NCBI RefSeq assembly: GCF_001507535.1 | Contig: NZ_LQBN01000001.1 | Coordinates: 496,001 to 560,000, forward strand | Direction: 5' to 3' | Length of the DNA stretch: 64,000 nt | Source: Thiomicrospira sp. WB1 | GTDB lineage: Bacteria > Pseudomonadota > Gammaproteobacteria > Thiomicrospirales > Thiomicrospiraceae | In this document: one piece after another, positions 19,170-27,472 of the stretch | Layout: every line of letters starts with the position of its first letter | Position numbering within the stretch: the first letter of the stretch is position 1 | Translations under genes and position numbers: made by a program | Notes under the pieces: model-generated | What the model was told of the DNA's origin: nothing | The model's database searches: none | The model's input: only the letters and a program-made list of their open reading frames with translations

Positions 19170-19862
19170 CTATTGTGAAGCGCGTCTGCTCAGGTACCAG
19201 AAGTAATGCAGTCCCAGACCCAGGTTGAGAAAGGCTGGCAGGATCAGTGCGTAAAGCTCGGTGTGCGGCCAGAGTAGCAGGCCGATGAGTCCGCCTAAAA
19301 TAAACCCGGTCAGAAGCGTTGCCAACAGGAGCGCTTGCCACGGGAGCCGGCGTTTGTGTTTGAAACGTTGCGCCAAAAACACACCTATGTCGGTGGCAAT
19401 GCCGGTGACATGCGTGGTTCGGATCTGAAGACCTTTGTAGCTGGCCACCATGGCATTCTGCAGGCCGCAGGCCATGGCGGTGATCCAGACCGCAGCGATG
19501 GGTTCGAAAAAGCTCATCAGAGCCGCCAGGAATAAGACGCCGGCATTGGTCAATAGCGCCAAGCCATAACTTTTGTCTTCAAAATAATCCGCGTGCCCAA
19601 TCAGCCAGCCTGAGACAAACGCCCCGAAAATGAACGCCAGCAGAATGCCTGTGGCTTGAATGAGGTCAAGGCCCTGCCAGGCATAAATGGAATCGCTGAT
19701 GTGCGTGGCCACACCGGTCATTTGGCTGACCGGTAACCCAAAGGCCACAAAGATGACGCTGTTGATCAGTCCCGCCATGGCAGACATGGCCAGCGCAATC
19801 AGCATGACGCCGGATCTGGAATAATTGTCGTTTCGTGTGGGATAAGGCATACGATAAAGCAT
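19170..19862 (-). CDS. DUF1275 (YoaK-type) membrane protein
   Basis: A 230-residue inner-membrane protein of about six to seven helices. The family pattern is clear: MSAMAGLINSVIFVAFGLPVSQMTG in the first third, and CGLQNAMVASYKGLQIRTTHVTGIATDIG in the middle. The function of DUF1275 is unknown. It is divergent from the LysE-type exporter across 55 bp containing two direct repeats, so the two may be co-regulated. The start codon at 19862 lacks a clear ribosome site; 19850 is an alternative. Confidence 0.85.
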   Translation of the reverse strand: MLYRMPYPTRNDNYSRSGVMLIALAMSAMAGLINSVIFVAFGLPVSQMTGVATHISDSIYAWQGLDLIQATGILLAFIFGAFVSGWLIGHADYFEDKSYGLALLTNAGVLFLAALMSFFEPIAAVWITAMACGLQNAMVASYKGLQIRTTHVTGIATDIGVFLAQRFKHKRRLPWQALLLATLLTGFILGGLIGLLLWPHTELYALILPAFLNLGLGLHYFWYLSRRASQ

Positions 19863-19907
19863 AGATTTTTATTAAAATAAAATCAATAATGCATAGTTTT
19901 TATTAAA
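19859..19907. promoter_or_regulatory. Pair of direct repeats between divergent DUF1275 and LysE genes
   Basis: GCATAG followed by an AT tract ending ATTAAA occurs at 19859-19876 and again at 19891-19907, one base shorter. The copies start 32 bp apart, about three helical turns, in a very AT-rich 55-bp divergent gap. This looks like a tandem operator for a shared regulator. Confidence 0.45.
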
Positions 19908-19917
19908 TGGTTCGAGT

Positions 19918-20559
19918 ATGGATGGATATGGATTATTTTTTGTCACCACGCTCATGTTGATTATGGTGCCGGGCCCCTCAGCCATGGTGGTAGCCGCTCA
20001 GGCCGCACGCCATAGCCCGCATGATCAAGCGCATCGAGCGTTTCTGGGGGTGGTGGGCATTGCGTCGGCCGATGGTTTGTTCTTTGCGCTGTCAGCCACC
20101 GGGATCGCCTCATTGATTGTCGCCAGCGCCACGCTGTTCGGCATCATTAAGTGGTTGGGGGTCGGGTTTCTGTTATATCTGGGCTTGTCGGCTCTGCTGA
20201 GCGCCCGCGGTGCGATTCGGCTGGACGCGCAACCGGTGAGCAGAACGGCCTTGCCTTCCAGCTCAAAACTGTTTCAGCAGGGCGCGTTGATTCAACTGGC
20301 CAATCCCAAGGCGCTGATGTATTTCACTGCGCTTTTGCCGCAATTCATTGACCCCGGACAGCCTCTGGCGCTGCAGCTATTCTGGATGGGCGCGACCGTC
20401 TTTGTGGCGGACCTGATCGTTTACAGCCTGTATGGCTGGTTGGGTGCCCATTTGGCGAATCAGCGTCTTCAGGGCGGTTGGGTCACGCTGATCAACAAAG
20501 CCGCCGGCAGTCTTCTGATTTATACCGGGATCAAAATGGCATTGATTGATCGTCAGTGA
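19918..20559 (+). CDS. LysE/RhtB family amino-acid exporter
   Basis: A 213-residue, six-helix inner-membrane exporter. The N-terminal FVTTLMLIMVPGPSAMVVAAQAARH is the LysE/RhtB signature (P-G-P), followed by GIASADGLFFALSATG and ANPKALMYFTALLPQFIDP. It likely exports an amino acid or derivative; the substrate cannot be inferred. It runs divergently from DUF1275 and convergently with rsmJ, with ten bases between their ends. Confidence 0.93.
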   Translation: MDGYGLFFVTTLMLIMVPGPSAMVVAAQAARHSPHDQAHRAFLGVVGIASADGLFFALSATGIASLIVASATLFGIIKWLGVGFLLYLGLSALLSARGAIRLDAQPVSRTALPSSSKLFQQGALIQLANPKALMYFTALLPQFIDPGQPLALQLFWMGATVFVADLIVYSLYGWLGAHLANQRLQGGWVTLINKAAGSLLIYTGIKMALIDRQ

Positions 20560-20568
20560 TCCAAGGCA

Positions 20569-21396
20569 TTAGGGTGTCATCGCCTGGATGCTGTAAAGGT
20601 CGTAACGGGTGTTGGGGCTTTTGATGGCGGCATGCGGGGCAGGGCCCGCCAGGGGCGGGGCGCCTTTGGGGCGTTTGACCACCACCCGATGGGTCGCCGT
20701 TTGCAGGGCGGCGCTGAGCAACTGGTCGCTGTCTTGATCCGGTCCGGCGAGGCGCTGCAGAATTTGCATGCCTTTTTTGGCTGCGGCGCGTTTGTTGGTG
20801 TGCGGGTACATGGGATCGAGGTAGACCACATCAAAGGCGGCCGGGTGCGCGTGCATCCAAGCCGCCGCATCGGCTTCAATGACCCTGATACGCTGGCAGA
20901 CCTCGGCCGAATCGGGTGCAACGTCTTCCAGACGGCGCACGCGCTGGAGGCCGTTGTCAATCAGGGCGGCCATCACCGGGAGCCGTTCCATCAGGGTGAC
21001 CTCGCAACCGAGTTGTGCGATGACGTAACCATCATTGGCCAGTCCGGCGGTGGCATCCAGCACTCTGGGCAAGTGGCTTGGGTGTTTTCCCAGAATCGCT
21101 CGGGCCAGCGGTTGGCCTTTGCCGCCACCAAAACGCTGGCGGTGCGCTTTTTGCCCGGCGGTGAAGTCGATCCAGAAAGGTTTATCGCCTAGCAGCGGGT
21201 CATTCCGGCAGGTCAGCGCCAGGATCAGGTCCTCGCAGTGGCTGTCTGGTCCGGGCGTGAGCCAATGCAGTTGTACACCTGGGTGTGTCTCATCCAGTTG
21301 GGTTTGCAACGACTGCCATAATGACCAGGCCTGGTCACAATGGGTTTGCAACCAGGTTTGATCCAAGGCTTCTGGGGTATCAGCGCGCCGGGCCAA
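20569..21396 (-). CDS. rsmJ: 16S rRNA (guanine-1516-N2)-methyltransferase
   Basis: SAM-dependent methylation of G1516 in 16S rRNA. Diagnostic stretches are WIDFTAGQKAHRQRFGGGKGQ, the SAM site VLDATAGLANDGYVIAQLGC, and VYLDPMYPHTNKRAAAKKGMQ. The 275-residue length is somewhat longer than usual at the N-terminus, where a palindrome copy encodes DQAWS (residues 21-25). The start given is a TTG at 21396, two bases from the trpB stop, and is uncertain; a TTG at residue 16 is another option. It probably forms an operon with trpB. Confidence 0.9.
   Translation of the reverse strand: MARRADTPEALDQTWLQTHCDQAWSLWQSLQTQLDETHPGVQLHWLTPGPDSHCEDLILALTCRNDPLLGDKPFWIDFTAGQKAHRQRFGGGKGQPLARAILGKHPSHLPRVLDATAGLANDGYVIAQLGCEVTLMERLPVMAALIDNGLQRVRRLEDVAPDSAEVCQRIRVIEADAAAWMHAHPAAFDVVYLDPMYPHTNKRAAAKKGMQILQRLAGPDQDSDQLLSAALQTATHRVVVKRPKGAPPLAGPAPHAAIKSPNTRYDLYSIQAMTP
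21324..21335. repeat. ACCAGGCCTGGT palindrome, copy 6
   Basis: Exact copy near the 5' end of rsmJ, read as DQAW on the minus strand; AT-rich flanks (ATAATG and CACAAT). Confidence 0.95.
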
Positions 21397-21398
21397 GA

Positions 21399-22625
21399 TC
21401 AGGCCGGCGCTGAGGTGTCATCGGCGAGGGTTTCACCAAAGCCGAAGTGCTCGGTGACGTAATCGATGTCCTTGTCGCCACGCCCGGACAAGTTGATCAA
21501 AATGGTGCTGCCGGGGTGGTCCTGGCCGTACTTCATGGCCCAGGCCACCGCATGAGCACTTTCCAGCGCCGGGATGATGCCTTCGCTGCTGGAGAGTTTG
21601 TAAAAAGCGGCCAGGGTTTCGTCGTCGGTGACGCCCTCGTAGTTGACGCGTCCCGAGGTTTTCAGATAGGAGTGCTCGGGGCCGACGCCGGGATAGTCCA
21701 AGCCGGAGGCGATGGAGTGCACCGGCGCCGGGTTGCCTTCGTCATCGGCCAGTAACATGCATTTGAAGCCATGAATCATGCCGGGTTTGCCGTAGGTCAT
21801 GGTCGCCGAATGCTGACCGATTTCGGTGCCTTTGCCCAAAGGCTCGATGCCGTTCAAGCCGACCTGCTCGTCTTCCATGAACCCGGCAAACATGCCCAGG
21901 GCATTGGAGCCGCCACCGACGCAGGCACCGACTTGATCGGGCAGCTCGCCCACCATTTCCAGAAACTGTTCGCGGGCTTCATAACCGACCACGGACTGGA
22001 AGTTGCGCACCATCATCGGGAACGGATGCGGCCCCACCACTGAGCCGATGGCAAAGATGGCGTTTTCGGTCTGCCCCAGGTAGGATTCAAAGGCCGAGTC
22101 CACGGCTTCTTTGAGGCTGCGGCCTCCGAAACTGACCGGGACGACCTGCGCGCCGAGCAGTTTCATACGGGTGACATTGGGGGCTTCCTTGGCGATGTCG
22201 ATTTCGCCCATGTGGATTTCGCAATCCATGCCAAAATAAGCCGCCGCTGTGGCCAGGGCAACCCCGTGCTGACCGGCGCCGGTTTCGGCAATCAGTTTGG
22301 TTTTGCCCATGTGCTTGGCCAGCAGCGCTTCCGCCATGCAGTGATTGAGTTTGTGCGCCCCGGAATGGTTGAGGTCTTCGCGCTTGAGGTAGATGTGCGC
22401 GCCGACTTCTCGACTCAGATTGTGCGCGTAGTACACGGGCGTGGGGCGTCCCTGATAGTGTTTGCGAATGTATTTGAGTTCGTTGATGAAATCAGCGGAG
22501 CGACTCAGGCGTTGGTAGGCTTTTTCGATTTCGGCAAAATGCGGTACCAACTCGGGCGGCAGAAAGGCGCCACCAAATTCTCCGAAATAGCCTTCCTGAT
22601 TGGGATACGTTTTTAAATAACTCAT
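21399..22625 (-). CDS. trpB: Tryptophan synthase beta chain (TrpB or TrpB-like paralogue)
   Basis: A PLP enzyme of 408 residues that condenses indole with serine. The PLP lysine is Lys92 in [26 protein letters not shown] and [14 protein letters not shown] are all present. There are differences from the standard trpAB-operon enzyme: the segment after the GAGQHG loop reads [17 protein letters not shown], and no trpA or trpF is nearby. It may be a solitary TrpB paralogue that uses free indole rather than channelled indole; that is inference. An AGGAG site six bases before ATG 22625 fixes the start. Confidence 0.88.
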   Translation of the reverse strand: MSYLKTYPNQEGYFGEFGGAFLPPELVPHFAEIEKAYQRLSRSADFINELKYIRKHYQGRPTPVYYAHNLSREVGAHIYLKREDLNHSGAHKLNHCMAEALLAKHMGKTKLIAETGAGQHGVALATAAAYFGMDCEIHMGEIDIAKEAPNVTRMKLLGAQVVPVSFGGRSLKEAVDSAFESYLGQTENAIFAIGSVVGPHPFPMMVRNFQSVVGYEAREQFLEMVGELPDQVGACVGGGSNALGMFAGFMEDEQVGLNGIEPLGKGTEIGQHSATMTYGKPGMIHGFKCMLLADDEGNPAPVHSIASGLDYPGVGPEHSYLKTSGRVNYEGVTDDETLAAFYKLSSSEGIIPALESAHAVAWAMKYGQDHPGSTILINLSGRGDKDIDYVTEHFGFGETLADDTSAPA

Positions 22626-22735
22626 CTTCGCTCCTGTGCTTGTTTTTGCCGATGACATTGGCGCTATTTTAATGGAAAATGCTCGCTATGGATATCAACC
22701 GTCATCGACAAACGAAACGCGTGTGTTCGGATTTC

Positions 22736-22747
22736 ACCAGGCCTGGT
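22736..22747. repeat. ACCAGGCCTGGT palindrome, copy 7
   Basis: Exact copy five bases ahead of the likely priA start, in the place where a ribosome binding site would be; right flank CAAAAA. Confidence 0.95.
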
Positions 22748-22752
22748 CAAAA

Positions 22753-25008
22753 ATGATGCCTACCATTGTCAAAGTGGCGGTGCCCGGGCCGTTTTTAAGC
22801 CCCATGGATTATGACTGGCCTGCTGATACGGCGAGTAATGCCGTGCAGCCGGGCATGCGGGTGCGGGTGCCGTTTCGCAATCGCACTCAGGTCGGGCTGG
22901 TGATGGCGCTGACCGAGCACAGCGATGTGCCCGCGCACAAACGCAAAGCGGTCGTGAGCGTGTTGGATGAGGCCCCGATTTTGTCGGATCTGGACCGGCG
23001 TTTCTGGCAATGGTTGAGCCGTTATTACCATCAGCCCATCGGCGAGGTGGTGGCCACGGCCTTGCCCAAACGTCTGCGCCAGGGCGAGCCAGCCATCGCA
23101 CCCGGTGAGCCTGCCTGGCGACTGTCTGAAACAGGGCGTTCGGCAGAAAGCAAAATCCCGCAACGCGCCCATCAACAACGCGCATTGTGGCAGGCATTGC
23201 TGCACGCCGGCGATACTCCTGTGCCTCAGCAGACGTTGAATGCGCAATTGACGCAGTGGCGACCAGCGCTCAAACGCTTTCAGGAGAAGGGTTGGGTCAC
23301 GGCCCACTCGATGTCCTGCGCGTTAGCGCGCGCTGTTTCAGCTGAGTCGGCGTCTCAAAAGGCCCCAAATCCGGTGTTGAGTGCAGAGCAGCAGGCAGCG
23401 GTGGACGCCGTGTCCGGTTGTGACGGGTTCGGCGCATTTTTGTTGGATGGGATCACCGGCAGCGGCAAAACCGAAGCCTATCTGGGCATGATTGAAACCG
23501 TGATCGAGCGAGGTCAGCAGGCGTTGGTGCTGGTACCGGAAATCGGCCTCACCCCGCAAACCGTGGCGCGTTTTGAAGCGTATCTGGGTCAACCGGTGGC
23601 AGTGATGCATTCGGGGCTGAATGACACCGAGCGACACTGTGCCTGGTCCGCTATTCGCCAGGGCGAGGTGTCTGTGCTGTTGGGCACGCGTTCGGCGCTG
23701 TTTACCCCGTTTGCCAACCTGGGGTTATGCGTGCTGGACGAAGAGCACGACCTGTCATTCAAACAGCAGGATGGGGTGCGGTATTCAGCACGCGATGCAC
23801 TGGTTCGCCGCGCTCAGTTTGAGCAGGTGCCTGTGGTGCTGGGCTCGGCCACGCCTTCGCTGGAAAGCCTGCGCAATGCCTCCCTGGGGCGTTATCAGGC
23901 CTTGCATCTGACTCAACGCGCCGCCGGGGCGCAACTGCCGGAATTGAAATTGCTGGATGTGCGCGGTCAGCCGGAGATTGCGGGCGTCAGTGAGGCTTTG
24001 TTGACCGCGATGGCCGTGCATTTAAGTCAAGGGCATCAGGTGCTGCTGTTTCTGAACCGGCGCGGTTATGCGCCCGTGTTGATGTGTCATGATTGTGGCT
24101 GGCAGGCTCACTGCGCCGATTGCGATGCCAATCTGACCTGGCACGCCGCCAGTCGGATGCTCAAATGCCATCATTGCAATGCTCAGGCTGCGGCGCCCTC
24201 GGTCTGTCCCCAGTGTGGCGGCACGCATTTCATGCCGGTGGGTCAGGGCACGGAGCAACTGGAGGGGGCGATGCGAGAACGCTTTCCCGATAAGCGTCTG
24301 CTGCGGATTGATCGCGATACCACTCGACAGAAAGGGCAGATGGCGGCCCTGACCGATCAGGCTCGGTCCGGTGAGGCCGACATTCTGATTGGCACCCAGA
24401 TGCTGGCCAAAGGTCATCATTTCCCCAAGGTCACTCTGGTGGGCATGATTGATCTGGATCAGGGGTTGTTCAGTTGCGATTATCGGGCGGCCGAGCGCAT
24501 GGCACAGCTGGTCATTCAGGTTGCCGGACGGGCCGGGCGAGGTGAACAGGCTGGCGAGGTGCTGATTCAGACCCATCATCCGCAACATCCGTTGTTGACC
24601 CGATTGGTCGAGCAAGGCTATGGTGCCTTTGCGCAATCGGCGCTTCAGGAGCGTGAGGCCGCGCGTTTGCCACCGTTTTCGTATCAAGTGATGATTCGCG
24701 CCGAGTCGGTGGAGGCGGGGGCTGCCGAGGCGTTTTTAAAGGCGGTTAAAAACGGTTTGAACTCTGCTAGAATGCAAAAAGGAGCGGCGGCGTTTGAGGC
24801 GACTCAACCCTCTCTGACGGTGGCCGGTCCGGTGGTGGCGCCCATGATGCGACGACAGAAACGCTGGCGTTTTCAGCTGTTGCTTCAGGGGACGCACCGT
24901 GGTCACCTGCACAACTGGCTGGCTCAGATTGAGTCCCAATGTTATGCCCACCCACTGGCGCGCAAAGTGCGCTGGTCAATTGATGTGGACCCGCAGGAAA
25001 TGGTTTGA
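22753..25008 (+). CDS. priA: Primosomal replication helicase PriA
   Basis: A 3'-5' helicase that restarts stalled replication forks. It has Walker A ITGSGKTEAY, Walker B LDEEHDLSFKQQDGVRYSARD, a zinc-binding region with four CxxC pairs (beginning CHDCGWQAHCADC), and the helicase C-terminal motif GRAGRGEQAGEV. The 751 residues fit the family. I start at the tandem ATGs at 22753/22756 because MMPTIVKVAVPGP matches PriA N-termini. No Shine-Dalgarno is visible; the palindrome occupies that position. The gene is divergent from trpB. Confidence 0.95.
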   Translation: MMPTIVKVAVPGPFLSPMDYDWPADTASNAVQPGMRVRVPFRNRTQVGLVMALTEHSDVPAHKRKAVVSVLDEAPILSDLDRRFWQWLSRYYHQPIGEVVATALPKRLRQGEPAIAPGEPAWRLSETGRSAESKIPQRAHQQRALWQALLHAGDTPVPQQTLNAQLTQWRPALKRFQEKGWVTAHSMSCALARAVSAESASQKAPNPVLSAEQQAAVDAVSGCDGFGAFLLDGITGSGKTEAYLGMIETVIERGQQALVLVPEIGLTPQTVARFEAYLGQPVAVMHSGLNDTERHCAWSAIRQGEVSVLLGTRSALFTPFANLGLCVLDEEHDLSFKQQDGVRYSARDALVRRAQFEQVPVVLGSATPSLESLRNASLGRYQALHLTQRAAGAQLPELKLLDVRGQPEIAGVSEALLTAMAVHLSQGHQVLLFLNRRGYAPVLMCHDCGWQAHCADCDANLTWHAASRMLKCHHCNAQAAAPSVCPQCGGTHFMPVGQGTEQLEGAMRERFPDKRLLRIDRDTTRQKGQMAALTDQARSGEADILIGTQMLAKGHHFPKVTLVGMIDLDQGLFSCDYRAAERMAQLVIQVAGRAGRGEQAGEVLIQTHHPQHPLLTRLVEQGYGAFAQSALQEREAARLPPFSYQVMIRAESVEAGAAEAFLKAVKNGLNSARMQKGAAAFEATQPSLTVAGPVVAPMMRRQKRWRFQLLLQGTHRGHLHNWLAQIESQCYAHPLARKVRWSIDVDPQEMV

Positions 25009-25033
25009 TTCCCAAACCCTCAGGAGACAAGAC

Positions 25034-25537
25034 ATGCCACTGTTCATCAAATTTTTCAAGGCGCTCAATGCCAACCAATACCCCGGGCAAATCGCGCTGT
25101 CGTTTGTGCTGGGGATGATACTGGGCCTTACCCCGTTGTTGTTTGCGCACAACCTATTGATTGTGTTGCTGATATTTTTGCTGCGGGTCAATGTGTCGGC
25201 CGTGTTGGTGTCGTTTGCGTTTTTCACGGCCCTGGCGTATCTGTTTGACCCGCTGTTCGATCGCTTCGGCTACTGGTTGCTGACGCTGGAAAGTCTCCAG
25301 CCGCTTTGGACTCATTTCTATAACCAGACGTTCTGGCAGGTGTTGTCGTTTAACAACACGGTGGTGATCGGCAGTGTGGTCTTCTCATTGTTGATCAGCC
25401 TGCCGGCGTTTGTCGCCTTCCTGTGGCTGGTGCGCCAATATCGCCATCGTTTTATGGCCTGGGCTCAGCGCTTTAAGCTGGTTCGCATGCTGCAAGGCGC
25501 CGAAGGCGCCAATGTGCTAGGGGGGATGCTCAAATGA
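25034..25537 (+). CDS. TIGR03546-type small membrane protein
   Basis: A 167-residue inner-membrane protein with about three hydrophobic segments, opening with PGQIALSFVLGMILGLTPLLFAHN, which matches the TIGR03546 family as I know it. AGGAG precedes ATG 25034. It overlaps the next gene, a TIGR03545 member, by four bases; these two families are known to occur as a pair, so a joint envelope role is likely but uncharacterised. Confidence 0.75.
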   Translation: MPLFIKFFKALNANQYPGQIALSFVLGMILGLTPLLFAHNLLIVLLIFLLRVNVSAVLVSFAFFTALAYLFDPLFDRFGYWLLTLESLQPLWTHFYNQTFWQVLSFNNTVVIGSVVFSLLISLPAFVAFLWLVRQYRHRFMAWAQRFKLVRMLQGAEGANVLGGMLK

Positions 25538-27444
25538 ATACGATGAACACAACGGATTCAACCCAGTCCAATGCACCCGAACCGCAAGGCAAGGCGCCCA
25601 AAGGCTGGGTCCGCTGGTCGGGTCTGATGTGGTTTGCGCTGATTTTTGCGCTGGTGTTTACTTTGATTTACTGGATCGGCACCTGGGCGCTGAAAGATCA
25701 GCTGGAAGACTATGCTTCCAAAGCCTGGGGGGCCAAAGTGGAAATTGGGGATGTGGACATTGGCGTCGCCCCGATTCGTTTGGGACTGGATGACCTGCAG
25801 GTCACCGACCCCGACAAACCCATGGAAAACCTGCTGGAACTGGCGCGTATCAGTGCCTCTTTGAACCTGTTTCATCTGGTGGAAGGGCGCACGGTGATTG
25901 AAGAACTGGTCTTGACAGAGCTAGGGCTGCATCAGCCGCGCAAGACCTCCGGCGCACTTGAAGACACCACCCCGGTTACGACGGAAGCGGCGATCCGCAA
26001 GTCGGCTTCTGAGCCGTCCGACAAAGGCTTTGCCATGCCGGATATGGCCTTGCCGGACCCGCAGGCCATTCTGGCGCGTGAATCGCTGCAAACCATGGAA
26101 AAAGCCAAAGAGATCGAGCAAGGCATTCAGGATTTGAAGCAGGCCTGGTCAAATGTGCAGAAAGAGCTGCCGTCTTCCGACGGCATTGACCAGTATCAGG
26201 CGCAGTTTGAACAATTGTCTCAGGCCAAAGTGTCGTCGCCGGCCGACATTCAAAAACGCCTGGCTGAGTTTCAAACCCTGAAAAAAGAACTCGAAAGTAA
26301 GCGGGAAACCCTGAAAAAGGCACGTGATTTGCTAAGAGAACGCTTGCCGAAGCTGAAGGCCGACTTGGCTGAGCTCAAGGCCATGCCGCAGCAGGATTTA
26401 AACCGTTTGATGAGTAAGTATTCTCTGGACGGTCAGGGGCTGTCGAATGTGACCTATTTGCTGTTCGGGCCGCAAATCCGTCAATACACCCAGACAGCGC
26501 TGGACTGGTATCAGAAGGCGCAACCGTTTTTGGCGCGTTTGACTCAAATGCTGGAGGAGCGCGAAGCTCAGGCGGCCGAAGCCAAACCTGAGCGTTTGCT
26601 GGGACGTGTTGTGGATTTTCCTCTCAAGGACCCACAACCTGAATTTATCATCAAACGTATCACCGCCTCGGCCAATATTGACTGGGGGCGTGTGGTGGCG
26701 CAGGTCAAGCAGGTGACATTTGATCATCCCACCACAAAACTGCCGGTGACGTTTGAGGTGGCGGCCACCCCCGCTTCTCAGAGTAGCGCACTGAAAATTA
26801 CCGGCACCAGCAGCTTTGTGAACCCGGATTCACCGGTGAATCAGGCGCAGTTTGATTGGCCCGGTTATGAACTGTCGGACTGGCAACTGGCCAAAGATGA
26901 CACCCTGCCGGTGGTGATGAAAAAAGCCCTGGCCACGGTGCATGGCAAGGTGAGCTTGACCGGAATGACCGACCTGGATGCGGCGATTTCACTGGCCTAT
27001 GACCAGGTGGATTTCGACCTGAGTCAAACCCAGTCCAAACAAGTGGCGCGCTATATCGCGCCGTTGTTTGAGAAGGTATCGGCTTTTACGGTGGATACGG
27101 ACATTGAAGGCAGTGTGTTCGCGCCGTCTCTGTCTGCCAAGTCGGATCTGGACCGGGTGCTGTCGGGTGCTTTTAAACAGGTCTTTCAGCAGGAAATGGC
27201 GCAAGCCAAAGGCCAGTTAAAAGAACAGCTTCAGGCAAAAATGCAGGGGCAACTCGGTCCATTGCAGGATCAATTGGGTGGCTTGCTTGATTCGCAGTCT
27301 GCTGTGAACGGTGATTTTCAGGATGTGGAATCGATCATGCAGGCCAATCTGGAAAAACAATTGCAAGGTCAGTTAAAGCAAGGCGCACAAAAGGCGATCG
27401 AAGACAAGGTCGGGGATCAACTGAAAGGCTTGTTTGGGCGTTAA
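25534..27444 (+). CDS. TIGR03545-type envelope protein with AsmA-like N-terminus and coiled coil
   Basis: A 636-residue protein anchored by one N-terminal helix (about residues 28-48), with the rest predicted periplasmic. Just after the helix lies an AsmA-like stretch ([32 protein letters not shown]). A long coiled coil follows (about 190-300, including [21 protein letters not shown]), then beta-rich sequence and a Gln/Leu-rich C-terminal helix. It overlaps the TIGR03546 gene (ATGA), indicating coupled translation. Function unknown; a role in envelope lipid or protein transport is only a guess from the AsmA resemblance. A one-mismatch palindrome encodes KQAWS at 26138. Confidence 0.75.
   Translation: MNTMNTTDSTQSNAPEPQGKAPKGWVRWSGLMWFALIFALVFTLIYWIGTWALKDQLEDYASKAWGAKVEIGDVDIGVAPIRLGLDDLQVTDPDKPMENLLELARISASLNLFHLVEGRTVIEELVLTELGLHQPRKTSGALEDTTPVTTEAAIRKSASEPSDKGFAMPDMALPDPQAILARESLQTMEKAKEIEQGIQDLKQAWSNVQKELPSSDGIDQYQAQFEQLSQAKVSSPADIQKRLAEFQTLKKELESKRETLKKARDLLRERLPKLKADLAELKAMPQQDLNRLMSKYSLDGQGLSNVTYLLFGPQIRQYTQTALDWYQKAQPFLARLTQMLEEREAQAAEAKPERLLGRVVDFPLKDPQPEFIIKRITASANIDWGRVVAQVKQVTFDHPTTKLPVTFEVAATPASQSSALKITGTSSFVNPDSPVNQAQFDWPGYELSDWQLAKDDTLPVVMKKALATVHGKVSLTGMTDLDAAISLAYDQVDFDLSQTQSKQVARYIAPLFEKVSAFTVDTDIEGSVFAPSLSAKSDLDRVLSGAFKQVFQQEMAQAKGQLKEQLQAKMQGQLGPLQDQLGGLLDSQSAVNGDFQDVESIMQANLEKQLQGQLKQGAQKAIEDKVGDQLKGLFGR
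26138..26149. repeat. Palindrome variant AGCAGGCCTGGT
   Basis: One mismatch at the second base, inside the TIGR03545 gene, read as KQAW; right flank CAAAT. May be a decayed copy or chance. Confidence 0.5.
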
Positions 27445-27472
27445 GACCACGTTTATTAACGAAGGAAAGATT

